64,000 nt of DNA from Desulfuromonadales bacterium (GCA_013377095.1 JACAAY010000010.1:1-64000); one strand, 5' to 3'. Shown: positions 8,361-19,599, numbered from the stretch's first letter. Made by a program: numbers and translations. Notes: generated from the letters alone by a model not told the origin.

Positions 8361-9760
8361 TTCCGCTGACCCCTCCACTGCAGCGCCTGATCCTTACCAC
8401 GGCCTGGAGCATTTCCCTGCTGATCGCTGTGGCGGCGCCGGGCGCGTATTTTCTGGTCTCGCATCAGAATCTGCGGACGGTTCTTGAATCTCAAGCTGAA
8501 CTGGCCGTCGACGCAGTCAGCAGGATTGTCGCGGAAAACCCCAAACTGTGGCGTTTCGAAGAGGCCAGGCTGTCAGAACTGCTTCAACGTCGCGCCCAGG
8601 ACGGTGTTCCGGAGAGAAAGCGTATCCTGAATACAACCGGGGACGTGATTGCCGGAAACAACGTCACCGCCCCGTCGCCACTCGCATCATACTCACTCGA
8701 TATTTATGATGCCGGCACCTCAGTTGCCAACCTTGAGGTATCCCGCTCAATGCGCCCACTGCTGAACATGACACTGCTGGTCGCCGCCTGTTCAAGCATA
8801 ATTGCCCTACTCCTTTTTTTCATATTCCGCACACTACCGATCCGCATCATCACAAAAGCGCTGCAGGCGCTGGAAGAGAATGAGAAAAAATATCGGTTAC
8901 TCTACGAAACCATGAAAGAGGGGGTGGCGCTGCACCGGATGGATTTTGACGAAAAGGGGGAACTTCACTCACTGACCGTGATCGATGCCAATCCCAGTTG
9001 TGCGGCAATGTTTGACGGCAATCTGGACAGGGTTATCGGGAGCAACAGTTATGAGCTGTTTGGAGACACGTTTCGGGAGTTTCTCTCGGAACGGCACACA
9101 CAGGAACAGGGTGATTCGATTATGTTTGAACTCTGTCTGCCCGGAACGGATGACTATTACAGTGTGCACGTCTTTTCTCCCGACCGGGGACTGATTGCAA
9201 CCCTGTTTGAGGACGTGACCGAACGCAGGAAATCGGAACAACAGATCCAGCATATGGCTTTTTTTGACAGACTGACCGAACTTCCGAACCGGACGCTCTT
9301 CTTTGACCGCCTCAACCAGGCCATTGCAAACGGCAACCGGGAATGCTCAAACCTTGCCGTATTATTTCTCGACCTGGACCGGTTCAAGAACATTAATGAC
9401 ACACTGGGACATGACGCCGGCGATCAACTGCTGATCGAGGTCAGCCAACGCCTTCTCCGGCATATCCGTAACACCGACACCCTGGCCCGCATGGGCGGCG
9501 ACGAATTCGTCTTTGTCATTACCGGCACCGGAGAGCAACTGAACGCCGCCCACGTTGCCCGGAAACTGACAGACTCGTTCCAGGCGCCCTTCCTGATCAA
9601 GGGACGTGAGCTGCATGTTACCAGCAGCATCGGCATCGCGCTGTTTCCTGAAAACGGCTCCAATGCTGAAACACTTCTCAAAAATGCCGACCAAGCGATG
9701 TATCATGCGAAGAAATCGGGCCGGAATGCATTCAAATTCTACACGCCACATCGCTCCTGA
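8357..9760 (+). CDS. Membrane-bound diguanylate cyclase (PAS-GGDEF)
   Basis: A 467-residue inner membrane protein predicted to make c-di-GMP. It has two transmembrane helices (about 11-32 and 135-155) flanking a periplasmic domain, a PAS-like domain (about 170-295) and a GGDEF domain (about 300-465) with LDLDRFKNINDTLGHDAGD and the active-site motif GGDEF intact. The Asp of GHxxGD is present, so it lacks the Ser substitution of cGAMP-making Hypr enzymes. The ATG at 8357 overlaps the stop of the binding-protein gene (ATGA); a longer frame starting at 8318 is less likely. The tight coupling suggests the binding protein controls this enzyme through the periplasmic domain. Confidence 0.88.
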   Translation: MIPLTPPLQRLILTTAWSISLLIAVAAPGAYFLVSHQNLRTVLESQAELAVDAVSRIVAENPKLWRFEEARLSELLQRRAQDGVPERKRILNTTGDVIAGNNVTAPSPLASYSLDIYDAGTSVANLEVSRSMRPLLNMTLLVAACSSIIALLLFFIFRTLPIRIITKALQALEENEKKYRLLYETMKEGVALHRMDFDEKGELHSLTVIDANPSCAAMFDGNLDRVIGSNSYELFGDTFREFLSERHTQEQGDSIMFELCLPGTDDYYSVHVFSPDRGLIATLFEDVTERRKSEQQIQHMAFFDRLTELPNRTLFFDRLNQAIANGNRECSNLAVLFLDLDRFKNINDTLGHDAGDQLLIEVSQRLLRHIRNTDTLARMGGDEFVFVITGTGEQLNAAHVARKLTDSFQAPFLIKGRELHVTSSIGIALFPENGSNAETLLKNADQAMYHAKKSGRNAFKFYTPHRS

Positions 9761-9831
9761 ACGCAAATCCAGCGGACAACCATCACCATGCATACTCCGG
9801 AAAGCGATTCCACGTTGCAAAAACGGAATTA

Positions 9832-10794
9832 ATGCTTATGGTGATGGAAATGAACCTTTCCGACGAACAGCTGCACGATGATGAGGAAGAGTGGCTGCCG
9901 CTCTTTCCCGAACTGGAAAAGCGCCCGGGCAAACGGCAGGTGGAGCTGTGGGCGCTGGTGCTTGACGCCCGCTCAATTCCCTGCTGTATCGAGGCGACGA
10001 GCAGCGGGCAACAATTGCTTGTACCAAAACAGAGCCTGGAAAGTGCGCGCTCCGAAGTGCGTCTCTACGAGGAAAAAAACCGCAACTGGCCTCCCACACT
10101 GCCGTCCGCACGGGCACTGATCGAAAATACCCTGCCGACCGTTTCGGTCCTGATCCTGCTGGCAACCTTTCACAACCTGACCCTTCTGGGTATTTCCCTA
10201 CCGGGACGTGGATTTTCTGATCTGCATGACCTGGGCATAGCCCATGGCGCTGCCATCCGGGATGGGCAATGGTGGCGGCTGGTCACGGCCCTGACCCTGC
10301 ATGCCGATTTTGTGCATCTGCTTGGCAACCTGACCATCGGTGGAGCAGTGATCATCCTGCTCTGCCGTGAACTCGGGTCGGGGCTGGCCTGGTGCCTGCT
10401 GCTGGGTGCCGGCATACTGGGAAACCTGGCCAATGTCTGGGTGCAGTCGCCCGACCACCGTTCACTGGGCGCCTCAACCGCCGTGTTCGGCGCCGTGGGA
10501 ATATTTTCCGCCATCAGCATGCTGCGTCATCGCCAGCGGCTGTTGCGTGGACTGTATGTACCGATAGCCGCCGGTCTGGCCCTGCTGGCCCTGCTGGGAT
10601 CGGAAGGCAAACAGACCGACCTGGGCGCGCATCTGTTCGGTTTTGCTTTCGGCGTGCTGCTCGGACTGGCTGCAGAATTGCTGTCGGGCGGCCAGGCCCG
10701 GCCAGGGCGTCAGCTCAATGCCCTGTTGGCGCTGCTCGCCGCAACTGTGGTTGCAACAGCCTGGTGGTCAGCCTTGACCCTGCCGGGAAACTGA
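9832..10794 (+). CDS. Rhomboid family intramembrane serine protease
   Basis: A 320-residue membrane protein with a cytoplasmic N-terminal region of about 100 residues and a rhomboid core of six or seven helices. Visible family signatures are HADFVHLLGNLTIGGAV (start of the core), GASTAVFGAVGIF with the nucleophile Ser of GxSx, and the catalytic His in GAHLFGFAFG. It should cleave single-pass membrane proteins; the substrate is unknown. Several ATG codons cluster at the start (9832, 9838, 9844), so the exact N-terminus is uncertain. It sits alone between signalling genes. Confidence 0.88.
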   Translation: MLMVMEMNLSDEQLHDDEEEWLPLFPELEKRPGKRQVELWALVLDARSIPCCIEATSSGQQLLVPKQSLESARSEVRLYEEKNRNWPPTLPSARALIENTLPTVSVLILLATFHNLTLLGISLPGRGFSDLHDLGIAHGAAIRDGQWWRLVTALTLHADFVHLLGNLTIGGAVIILLCRELGSGLAWCLLLGAGILGNLANVWVQSPDHRSLGASTAVFGAVGIFSAISMLRHRQRLLRGLYVPIAAGLALLALLGSEGKQTDLGAHLFGFAFGVLLGLAAELLSGGQARPGRQLNALLALLAATVVATAWWSALTLPGN

Positions 10795-10872
10795 CTTGTT
10801 GTGACAGCGTTCTTATGGTATTTCCTAACTGACCTGCCTCTTACATAACAGAAACCCAGATAAGGAGTTCCC

Positions 10873-12378
10873 ATGCAAGCAAACGAAACCCGTTGTATTT
10901 GCACCGTCTGCGGTTACGTCCACCAGGGAACGGCGCCTCCCGATTGCTGTCCAATCTGTGGCGCCACCCCGGATCTGTTCGAGCTTCAGACCAGAGCCGA
11001 GCCCCAAAAGCAGGAGTCCATTGCCGACCAGTGGGCCTGCCTGAACTGCGAATATATCCACCACGGTTCCGCCCCGCCAGCCACCTGCCCGGTATGCAGC
11101 CTGAGTGCTGACCAGTTTGAGCCCTGCAAAGCCGGCCAGGCCCCGACGCAAGCGGAACAGCGGGATATTTCCGTGGTTATCGTGGGAGCAGGCATTGCCG
11201 GAGTTTCCGCCGCGGAAGCGGTTCGTAAAGCCGCCCCCTCCGCCAGGATTACCCTGCTGAGCAAGGAACCGGATCTGCCCTATTTCCGCCTCAACCTGAC
11301 CCGCTACCTGGCCGGAGAAATCACCGTAGGCGACCTGAACATCCATCCGCAACAGTGGTACCGCGATAACGGCATTGACCTGCGCACCTCCACCGAACTG
11401 CGCGACGTCAATATTAAAAACGGAACCTTAACCCTTCACAACCATGAACAACTGACCTTTGACCGCCTTATCCTGGCTATGGGGTCCCATGCCTTTGTAC
11501 CACCCATCCCCGGCGCCAACCGCGAAAATGTGACGGTTCTGCGAACCCTGCGTGATGCCGATTTCATCCTTGGCCAGGTCCATCCCGGACTGAACTGCAC
11601 CATAATCGGCGGTGGTGTGCTGGGCTTGGAGACCGCCGGAGCACTGGCCAGACGCGGCGCAAAAGTTACCCAGCTGGAAGGTTTCGGTTGGCTGATGCCC
11701 CAGCAGCTCAACCGCAACGCCGGCGACCTGCTGGCCCGCCATGCTGAAAATCTAGGCATAAAGATACGCACCGATGTGCGCATCAAGCAGATTGACGGAG
11801 ATGAGCGGGTACGCAGTGTCGTGCTGGAGAATGGTGAAAACATCGCGTCAGAGCTGGTGATTATTGCTGCCGGGGTCCGCTCCAACAGCTATCTGCTGCG
11901 CCAGGCGCAACTTGAAGTCAACCAGGGTGTGGTGATTAATGATTATCTGCGTACCAGTGATGACAGAATTTTTGCCGTGGGAGACATTGCCGAGCACCGC
12001 GGACTGTGCTACGGCACCTGGGCTCCAGCCCAGTTCCAGGGTGCAATCGCCGGCTTGAACGCCGTCGGCGGCCAGGTGGAATTTGCCGGCATTCCGCGCT
12101 CCAACACCCTCAAGGTACTCAACTTCGACCTGTTCAGCATCGGACAGGTCCACCCGAATGACGGCAGTTACCTCAGTTTCGAAGCACTGGAAAATGGCCG
12201 TTACCATTATATCGTCTTTCGGGACGGGCAGCTGGTCGGCGCCATTCTGCTGGGCGACATGCGTCTGGCAGCCGCCATCAAGCACCTGATCGAGGCAAAA
12301 ACCTGCTGCACCGACCTGCTGCATGGCAACCCCGGCATGAAGGAGATTCTGGCCTTTATCGAAGCAAAACCGCATTAA
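10873..12378 (+). CDS. Double-rubredoxin NAD(P)H/FAD oxidoreductase
   Basis: A 501-residue soluble redox protein. Two rubredoxin-like zinc/iron knuckles open it: CTVCGYVH with CCPICGATPDLF (about 11-37) and CLNCEYIH with CPVCSLSADQF (about 56-82). A pyridine-nucleotide disulfide-type flavoprotein follows (about 98-501) with FAD motif VVIVGAGIAGVSAAEA, NAD motif TIIGGGVLGLETAGALARRG and the second FAD motif IFAVGDIAEH. The order suggests an NAD(P)H-rubredoxin reductase with built-in rubredoxins, perhaps for oxygen or peroxide detoxification, useful near nitrogenase genes. A strong AAGGAG Shine-Dalgarno sets the start. Confidence 0.88.
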   Translation: MQANETRCICTVCGYVHQGTAPPDCCPICGATPDLFELQTRAEPQKQESIADQWACLNCEYIHHGSAPPATCPVCSLSADQFEPCKAGQAPTQAEQRDISVVIVGAGIAGVSAAEAVRKAAPSARITLLSKEPDLPYFRLNLTRYLAGEITVGDLNIHPQQWYRDNGIDLRTSTELRDVNIKNGTLTLHNHEQLTFDRLILAMGSHAFVPPIPGANRENVTVLRTLRDADFILGQVHPGLNCTIIGGGVLGLETAGALARRGAKVTQLEGFGWLMPQQLNRNAGDLLARHAENLGIKIRTDVRIKQIDGDERVRSVVLENGENIASELVIIAAGVRSNSYLLRQAQLEVNQGVVINDYLRTSDDRIFAVGDIAEHRGLCYGTWAPAQFQGAIAGLNAVGGQVEFAGIPRSNTLKVLNFDLFSIGQVHPNDGSYLSFEALENGRYHYIVFRDGQLVGAILLGDMRLAAAIKHLIEAKTCCTDLLHGNPGMKEILAFIEAKPH

Positions 12379-12485
12379 GAGATTGTCAGAAAGCATTCCT
12401 GTGCCTTCATCGGAAACCTCTGTTGACGGGCATCGTTGCTAATGATAGTTATTTTCGTAATCCAATCCGTTCATCGGGAGCCGTC

Positions 12486-13286
12486 ATGAAGACCATAATT
12501 GCACACATTTGTTCAATGCTTACTGTCCTTTTCCTCTGTCTCCCGGTTGCGTGGGCGGAAGGCCCTGCTCCCGTGCCCCAGCGCGAACTACTGGTGTACT
12601 GCGGCACCACCATGGTGCGGCCAATTACCGAAATCGCTCGCATGGTGGAGAAAAAGGAAAACATCAGGATCACCATTTCCCAGGGCGGCTCAGAAGACCT
12701 GTACCAGAGCGCCAAAAAGAGCAGGTTGGGAGATCTGTATTTTCCCGGCGAGCCTGCCTACCGGTCCAAATATCAACACGAAGGATTGCTGGGAGAGTAC
12801 GTGACCGTCGGTTATAACCAACTGGCGCTGCTGGTTGCCAAGGGCAACCCCCGCAAGGTACGAAGTGATGTGCGGGAGCTGTTGCGCCGCGATCTAAGGG
12901 TTATAATCGGTAATGCTGAAAGCGGCAGCGTGGGCTTGGCAGCACAGAAGCTTCTTGAAAAAACTGGCATCTACCGCAAGGTCGTTGAGCGGGCCGTTTT
13001 CCTGGCAACGGACTCGCGCAACCTCTCTCTGGCTCTCAAGAACAACGAGGCCGATCTGGCGCTGAATTGGCGCGCCACCGGTTTTTTTCCCGACAACAGC
13101 AAATTCCTGGACGTAGTTGATTTGGACACTAAAACCGCTCAACCGACTCCGCTCCTGCTAATCATGCTCACCTTCTCCCACCAGAAAGAACTTACCCGCC
13201 GTTTCATGGACTTCACACTCTCTCCCCAGGGGCAGGCTATTTTCCGCTCCTACGGTTTCCATGACAGCTCCCTGCGTGTCAGGTGA
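12486..13286 (+). CDS. ModA/PstS-like periplasmic substrate-binding protein
   Basis: A 266-residue exported binding protein with a signal peptide ([25 protein letters not shown]). The fold resembles oxyanion-binding proteins of the molybdate/phosphate type: [65 protein letters not shown] and a terminal [13 protein letters not shown]. The start at 12486 gives a proper signal peptide; an upstream in-frame start at 12423 does not. Like the gene at 7518, it has no transporter partner and is followed immediately by a membrane signalling protein, here a hybrid kinase. A sensory role is inferred and the ligand is unknown. Confidence 0.82.
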   Translation: MKTIIAHICSMLTVLFLCLPVAWAEGPAPVPQRELLVYCGTTMVRPITEIARMVEKKENIRITISQGGSEDLYQSAKKSRLGDLYFPGEPAYRSKYQHEGLLGEYVTVGYNQLALLVAKGNPRKVRSDVRELLRRDLRVIIGNAESGSVGLAAQKLLEKTGIYRKVVERAVFLATDSRNLSLALKNNEADLALNWRATGFFPDNSKFLDVVDLDTKTAQPTPLLLIMLTFSHQKELTRRFMDFTLSPQGQAIFRSYGFHDSSLRVR

Positions 13287-13287
13287 T

Positions 13288-15312
13288 ATGCGTCCTGGGA
13301 TGCTTGAAAATGAAATGGTGAATTTGAAGACGGATACAGATGACAGCGTGAGATTCTCTCCGAAACCCCTTTTCTGGGTTCTTGCCGCTTTTCTCTGCGT
13401 TTTTCTTTTCCTGGTCGGCCTGAGCCGCCACTTTTCCGGTCACATCAGTACCCTCGAAAACCTGACCAACCAGGAAAATGCACGTCTCCTGATTGCTGAA
13501 GAAATAGTTGCCACCATTCTGGAAATTGAAAAGAACATCTACCAACTGGCATCCACACCCGGAGCAGCGGGACGCCAGCGCATCGCCCAGTTGGCCTTGT
13601 CCCGCATCTCCAAGCTGGAACACGACCTGCAAGTTCTGGAAAAAGGCGGCACGGTAAAGAAGGTCATCCCCCTTAACCTGGAAGGACAGGACGATTTCAT
13701 CCGCGAAATCAGTTTCCAGCCTCCTGTTCCCGACTCAGCCTATCCCATGGTAGCCATCGAAGTTTCCCCCTACCTGGATCAGATGCGCTCTACCGTGTCC
13801 CGAATGCTGTTACTGCTTGACAGACAAGAGACAACAAGCCGCCATTCCAAGGGAATTTCTCCTGCAAGCGTGGCGAGTGAAGTCATTCTCAGTCTGAAAA
13901 CCGTGCCTCCCTTTTTCCTGAGGGTCACTGAAAACGCCAACCGCATGCTCTATGAAAGCACTACCCTTCTGAAGAGGAATCGGGAAAACTTGGCCCTGGA
14001 ACGCAACCACTACCAGTATGCTGTGTATGCGGGAATCTTTTTGGTTATCATCACCATAACGGTTGCCGGTGCTCTTTCATACCGCCAGATGAAGGCCTCG
14101 AACCGTCGGCTGCGCGCCGCATGGGAAGCCATGCGGCGCGCCCGCGACGAGGCTGAGCTGGCCAGCCGTTCAAAAACACAGTTCCTCGCCAACATGAGCC
14201 ATGAAATCCGCACCCCCATGAATGGAGTGCTCGGGCTGACGGAACTGCTGCTGCAAACCGGCCTGGACGACAAACAGCGCCGTTATGCCGGCACCATTTT
14301 TTCGTGCGGGAATTCCCTGCTCTCCCTGCTGAACGACATCCTCGATCTTTCCCGTATCGAAGCGGGACGACTGGAGCTGAACCAGCACGATTTTGATCTG
14401 AAGCAGACCGTGGAAGAAGTTGGCCACCTTTTTGGCGCGACTGCCTGCGACAAGGGCAACGACCTTAGGGTCAGGCTGGCTGGCGACCTTCCGGTCATGA
14501 TCCGTGGCGATCAGGTCCGGCTGCGGCAGACCCTGGTAAATCTGGTGGGCAATGCGGTTAAATTCACCCAAAACGGCCGGATAGACCTGGAGGTCTCAGC
14601 TGCCGGCACAAGTCAGGAATCGCCTCTCCGGCTAACCTTTTCAGTTTCGGATACCGGAATCGGAATTGCCCCCGAAAAACAAGCCCTTATTTTTGACACG
14701 TTCACCCAGGCCGATTCATCCATGTCCCGCAGTCATGGCGGCACAGGCCTTGGTCTGGCCATCTCCAAACAGCTGGTGGAGATGATGGGTGGGGTGCTGA
14801 CCGTGGAGAGCGAACCGGGCGCTGGCTCCACCTTTTCCTTTGCGCTCCCTTTTGAACCGGCCGAGTCCCTGACGGCAGTTTCCCCTGAAGAGGCGGCGCC
14901 TGCTACCGATTCCTCCCGGTGCGAACAGGAGCACAACAAGCACGTCCTGCTGGTCGAGGACAATCCGGTCAATCTGGCTCTGGCCGTTGAAATGCTGGAG
15001 ACTATGGGCTACCGGGTTGATATGGCCCAGGATGGCCTGGAAGCCGTAGCAAAGACCAGCGCTACCTCCTACGATCTGGTTCTGATGGATTGTCAGATGC
15101 CAAAACTGGACGGCTACGATGCAACCCGTCGTATCCGCTCCAACGAAGAGGGCGCCGGACGAAAACGAACTCCCATCGTGGCGCTCACCGGTCACGCCCT
15201 GGCGGGCGAGCGTGAGCGCTGCCTGGAAGCGGGTATGGACGATTTTCTTTCAAAACCGTTCACCATTGACCAGCTCCAGGGAATTGTCAGCAAATGGGTT
15301 CATCGCATGTAA
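13288..15312 (+). CDS. Hybrid sensor histidine kinase with C-terminal receiver
   Basis: A 674-residue membrane kinase (start chosen at 13288, just past the stop of the binding-protein gene; starts at 13261, 13300 and 13315 are also possible). It has a transmembrane helix near 26-46, a periplasmic domain to about 245, a second helix near 248-268, HisKA with [13 protein letters not shown] (His about 305), an HATPase domain with the N, G1 and G2 boxes ([29 protein letters not shown]), and a receiver with phospho-Asp in [12 protein letters not shown] (about residue 600). Phosphate should pass to a separate HPt protein. Pairing with the upstream binding protein suggests ligand-controlled signalling. 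Confidence 0.9.
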   Translation: MRPGMLENEMVNLKTDTDDSVRFSPKPLFWVLAAFLCVFLFLVGLSRHFSGHISTLENLTNQENARLLIAEEIVATILEIEKNIYQLASTPGAAGRQRIAQLALSRISKLEHDLQVLEKGGTVKKVIPLNLEGQDDFIREISFQPPVPDSAYPMVAIEVSPYLDQMRSTVSRMLLLLDRQETTSRHSKGISPASVASEVILSLKTVPPFFLRVTENANRMLYESTTLLKRNRENLALERNHYQYAVYAGIFLVIITITVAGALSYRQMKASNRRLRAAWEAMRRARDEAELASRSKTQFLANMSHEIRTPMNGVLGLTELLLQTGLDDKQRRYAGTIFSCGNSLLSLLNDILDLSRIEAGRLELNQHDFDLKQTVEEVGHLFGATACDKGNDLRVRLAGDLPVMIRGDQVRLRQTLVNLVGNAVKFTQNGRIDLEVSAAGTSQESPLRLTFSVSDTGIGIAPEKQALIFDTFTQADSSMSRSHGGTGLGLAISKQLVEMMGGVLTVESEPGAGSTFSFALPFEPAESLTAVSPEEAAPATDSSRCEQEHNKHVLLVEDNPVNLALAVEMLETMGYRVDMAQDGLEAVAKTSATSYDLVLMDCQMPKLDGYDATRRIRSNEEGAGRKRTPIVALTGHALAGERERCLEAGMDDFLSKPFTIDQLQGIVSKWVHRM

Positions 15313-15361
15313 GGGAATGCGGCGATCCATTCCGGAACCGCTCGGAACAGCAGACAACCTC

Positions 15362-15405
15362 GCACGCAAAAAGGGCGCTCCAACCGGAGCGCCCTTTTTG
15401 CGTGC
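15362..15405. terminator. Bidirectional intrinsic terminator between hybrid kinase and nifK
   Basis: Perfect 20-base arms (15362-15381 and 15386-15405) enclose a 4-base loop. The stem has AAAAA on one side and TTTTT on the other, so it can terminate both the plus-strand kinase transcript and the minus-strand nifHDK transcript. Confidence 0.9.
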
Positions 15406-15434
15406 ACAAATCTACTTTGTTACATAATCCCTGC

Positions 15435-16904
15435 CTACCTCATCATCTCGAAATAGCGGTCCTCACAGGTCTCATCCTTGATATCGATGAACTTGTTGCA
15501 GATCTCGGTCACCATATTGATAACGCCCTGGTAGCCGATGATCGGGTAACGGTGCTTGTTGACCCGGTCAAAGATCGGGAAACCGAAGCGGAACAGCGGG
15601 ATACCAGCGTCACGGGCGGCAAACTTGCCGTGGGTGTCACCGATAACGGCGTCAACCGGATCGGTCATCAGCAGTGAGCGCAGATGCCAGAGGTCCTTGT
15701 TCATAAAGATCTTGCAGCCCTTGCCGTACATGGAGCCATCCAGCATCGCCTGCAGTTCCTTCTCCAGCTTTTTGCTGCCGCGGCTACAGAGGATGTGGTG
15801 CGGCATGGCGCCCATCTCCAGCAGGAAGGAGACATAGCCGGTCAGATAATCCGGATCTCCGTAAACGGCGAACTTTTTGCCATGCATGTACTGCTGGGCG
15901 TCGGTCATGGCGTCAACAGCGCGGCCACGCTCATTTTTCACCGATTCCGGAACTTCCTTGCCGAACAGATCGGCAATCTTCATGACAAAAGCATCCATCT
16001 TTTCGATACCCATGGGCATGGGCATGGAAACGTGCTTGCCGGAGTAGGTGTCCTTGATCCAGCCGAAGGTCTTGGGAGTTGCGTAGGGACCGATGGCGAT
16101 GGTGGCTTTGCCATTGATGGAATCGGCGGCGTCCTCCAGCTTGGTACCGCCGGCGTAGATGCTGTAGGTACCGTTGCAGGGTGAATCAAAGGTATCGCCG
16201 ATATCCGCCAGGATCGTGCAGGGAATGCCGAATTCCTTCAGGATGCGTTTGTACTCACGGTAGTCGCCCGTATTGAAATCGCAGCCCGGAATCAGATTCA
16301 GCTTGCCGGTGCAACGACCATCCAGCTGTTTTCCCTCGGTCAGGTTCTGCAGGATGGAAAGCAGCATGCTGTCATAGCCGTGGATATGGGTACCGTTGAA
16401 GCTGGGGGTGTTGGCGTAGGGAGTCGGAAGCTCCTTGGGCACAAGCCCTTTCTGTTTGGCGTTTTTGATAAAAGCGGTCAGGTCGTCGCCGATAACCTCC
16501 GGCATGCAGGAGGTAAAGACCGCTATCATCTTCGGCTTGTACAGGGCAACGGCGTTTTCCAACCCTTCGTGCAGGTTGTTCTGACCGCCGAACACCGCGC
16601 CGTCTTCGGACATGGCGTCGGATACCGCCGGGGCCGGTTCGCGGAAGTGGCGGGTCAGGGTTGAGCGGTAGTACGAAGCGCAACCCTGGGAACCATGCAC
16701 GAACGGCAGGGTACCTTCAAAACCATGGGCTACCAGCTGTGCGCCCAGTGGCTGACAGGCGTGAGCCGGGTTGATCACCAGCGCCTGACGGGCAAAGTTC
16801 TTCTCTTTATACTCTTCCGTGTTGATCCAGTTCTGTACCCTTTCCACCTCTTCGGGCAGAAATTCGGTGACTTTCTTGACTTCGAGTCCGAGTGCGTTTG
16901 ACAT
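15435..16904 (-). CDS. nifK: Nitrogenase molybdenum-iron protein beta chain
   Basis: The 489-residue beta subunit of dinitrogenase, which shares the P-cluster with NifD. The P-cluster cysteines are visible in INPAHACQPLGA (about residue 50), HGSQGCASYYR (about 75) and VFTSCMPEVIGDD (about 133). Length and the short N-terminus match the compact beta chains of group II/III Mo nitrogenases. It follows nifD by 83 bases, with a hairpin in the gap and an AGGAGA Shine-Dalgarno. It is the last gene of the nifHDK transcript and ends at the terminator at 15362-15405. Confidence 0.98.
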   Translation of the reverse strand: MSNALGLEVKKVTEFLPEEVERVQNWINTEEYKEKNFARQALVINPAHACQPLGAQLVAHGFEGTLPFVHGSQGCASYYRSTLTRHFREPAPAVSDAMSEDGAVFGGQNNLHEGLENAVALYKPKMIAVFTSCMPEVIGDDLTAFIKNAKQKGLVPKELPTPYANTPSFNGTHIHGYDSMLLSILQNLTEGKQLDGRCTGKLNLIPGCDFNTGDYREYKRILKEFGIPCTILADIGDTFDSPCNGTYSIYAGGTKLEDAADSINGKATIAIGPYATPKTFGWIKDTYSGKHVSMPMPMGIEKMDAFVMKIADLFGKEVPESVKNERGRAVDAMTDAQQYMHGKKFAVYGDPDYLTGYVSFLLEMGAMPHHILCSRGSKKLEKELQAMLDGSMYGKGCKIFMNKDLWHLRSLLMTDPVDAVIGDTHGKFAARDAGIPLFRFGFPIFDRVNKHRYPIIGYQGVINMVTEICNKFIDIKDETCEDRYFEMMR

Positions 16905-16957
16905 ACTCTATCTCCTCTCCTGATAGCAATCTCTATCACGGTAGATTGTGGTTGAAG

Positions 16958-16977
16958 CCCCCCTTTGTAAAGGGGGG
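16958..16977. repeat. nifD-nifK intergenic hairpin
   Basis: Perfect 9-base arms, CCCCCCTTT and AAAGGGGGG, with a two-base centre, lie a few bases after the nifD stop. A tight loop would need to open one or two pairs. It has no T run in the nifK direction. Likely an mRNA processing or stability element between nifD and nifK. Confidence 0.6.
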
Positions 16978-16987
16978 AGCGAGTTCT

Positions 16988-18433
16988 TTAAAACGGCGAA
17001 TTAACCAGTTTCCAGGTCGGACTGTTGACCGCCATATCAACGTCCCGGGCAAAGATTTCAAAGCCGGCGTAGGCATGGTAGGGGCCGGAATAATCCCAGC
17101 TGTGCATCTGGCGGAAGGGGATGCCCATCTTCTGGAAGACGTATTTTTCCTTGATACCGGAACCGATCAGGTCCGGCTTGAGAGCATGGGCAAACTTCTC
17201 GAACTCGTACTCGGACGGATCGTCGTACACCACGGTGGCATCGGGCATCTCCGGAGCGGTACGATCGTAGTCATCGGTATGGGCAAATTCGTAACCGGAA
17301 CCGACGCAGACCATTCCCAGATCCTCGTAGGCGCCGATGGTGTGGCGCGGACGGAGTCCGCCAACCAGCAGCATGACTTTCTTGCCATCCAGACGCGGTT
17401 TGTATTCGTCAATGATGGCCTGCATGATCGGATCGTACTTGGCGATGGTCAGCTCCACCTTTTCCTTGATGGTGTCATCGAAACGCTCGGCAATGGCCCG
17501 TAAACTCTCCTTGATCTTGGTCGGCCCGAAAAAGTTGAATTCAAGCCAGGGAATGCCGTACTTCTCTTCCATGACCTTGCACATGTAGTTCATGGAGCGG
17601 TAACAGTGAATCAGGTTGAGCTTGACGGTATGGGTGGCGGCAATCTTTTCCAGTTCACCGTCGCCGGTCCAGACCGATTTGACATTCAGGCCGATCTCTT
17701 CCAGCAGGCTCTTGGCCGACCAGACGTCACCGCCGATGTTGTAGTCGCCGATCAGGGCGATATCGTAGGGGCTGGACGGCTCGGCAAACTCGCGGGTCTC
17801 GATGATGTAGTCGCGGATGGTATCGTTGGAAATATGGTGTCCCAGCGACTGGGAAACACCGCGGAACCCCTCGCAGTTACAGGGAATGATCGGGATATCC
17901 AGATCCTTGGAAGACTGTTTGGCCACCGAGTTGATGTCGTCGCCGATCAGGCCGACCGGACATTCGGAGAGGACCGAGATCCCCTTGGCCAGTGGGAACA
18001 GGTCATGAGCCTCTTCCAGCAGCGTCTTCAGTTTTTTGTCGCCACCGTAAACGATATCCTTTTCCTGGAAATCGGAGGTGAACTGCATGGCAAACTGGGT
18101 TACCCCGTTGATTCCGGTCATCAGGTTCCGGCGGGTGCCCCAGGAGTACCAGCCACAACCGACCGGACCATGGGAAACATGCACCATGTCACGGATCGGA
18201 CCCCAGACAACTCCCTTGGCGCCGGCATAGGCGCAGCCGCGGGCACTCATCACACCGGGTACGGTCTTTTTGTTGGATTTGACACTGGCACAGCCACCGG
18301 AAGCATCGTTGGGCGCCAGATGGGGGGCGCGTTTCTTCCTGCCCTTTTCGGGATAGGCTGCCAGGGCGTCATCGATCATGGCCTGGGTGGATTCCTTGGT
18401 AATTCCTTCTATTTTTTTAGGTGTTGATGACAT
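16988..18433 (-). CDS. nifD: Nitrogenase molybdenum-iron protein alpha chain
   Basis: The 481-residue alpha subunit that binds FeMo-cofactor. P-cluster ligands lie in [16 protein letters not shown] and [23 protein letters not shown] carries the substrate-reduction histidine; [13 protein letters not shown] carries the cofactor cysteine; and [17 protein letters not shown] carries the cofactor histidine (Azotobacter Cys275 and His442 equivalents). All key residues are intact, so this is a Mo nitrogenase rather than a V or Fe-only form. The start has an AAGGAG Shine-Dalgarno. It follows nifH by 144 bases that contain a strong hairpin. Confidence 0.98.
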   Translation of the reverse strand: MSSTPKKIEGITKESTQAMIDDALAAYPEKGRKKRAPHLAPNDASGGCASVKSNKKTVPGVMSARGCAYAGAKGVVWGPIRDMVHVSHGPVGCGWYSWGTRRNLMTGINGVTQFAMQFTSDFQEKDIVYGGDKKLKTLLEEAHDLFPLAKGISVLSECPVGLIGDDINSVAKQSSKDLDIPIIPCNCEGFRGVSQSLGHHISNDTIRDYIIETREFAEPSSPYDIALIGDYNIGGDVWSAKSLLEEIGLNVKSVWTGDGELEKIAATHTVKLNLIHCYRSMNYMCKVMEEKYGIPWLEFNFFGPTKIKESLRAIAERFDDTIKEKVELTIAKYDPIMQAIIDEYKPRLDGKKVMLLVGGLRPRHTIGAYEDLGMVCVGSGYEFAHTDDYDRTAPEMPDATVVYDDPSEYEFEKFAHALKPDLIGSGIKEKYVFQKMGIPFRQMHSWDYSGPYHAYAGFEIFARDVDMAVNSPTWKLVNSPF

Positions 18434-18517
18434 GTGACACTCCTTTTAACGAGGGGCTGGCGTTTTTTGTCTACGCAGCGACGTGCCGCTCGTACGTTGG
18501 TTATATGGATACAAGAA

Positions 18518-18555
18518 GGGCGCGGACGTGTTGTGTAGTTCCTCTGACCGCGCCC
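18518..18555. repeat. nifH-nifD intergenic hairpin
   Basis: GGGCGCGG (18518-18525) and CCGCGCCC (18548-18555) form a perfect 8-bp GC stem about 25 bases downstream of the nifH stop. There is no T run. Such hairpins stabilise the upstream nifH message in other diazotrophs and can raise NifH over NifDK; that role is inferred here. Confidence 0.65.
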
Positions 18556-18577
18556 CATGTGTTCCCCGGCGAATTCG

Positions 18578-19576
<999 letters not shown>

Positions 19577-19583
19577 TTAGTAT

Positions 19584-19599
19584 TGCATCGGCCGTGCCA
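19584..19599 (-). promoter_or_regulatory. Sigma54 promoter of nifHDK
   Basis: The minus strand reads TGGCACGGCCGATGCA with GG at 19598/19597 and GC at 19586/19585, ten bases apart. The predicted start is near 19573, giving a leader of about 130 bases before nifH. The remaining upstream stretch to nifV (19600-19701) shows only the shared element discussed in the findings. Confidence 0.88.

Noticed and set aside
8357-9760. cGAMP-producing Hypr cyclase for the GEMM-Ib riboswitch
   Set aside because: The GHxxGD Asp is present here and in the GGDEF-EAL protein at 31825; the known Hypr enzymes carry Ser there.
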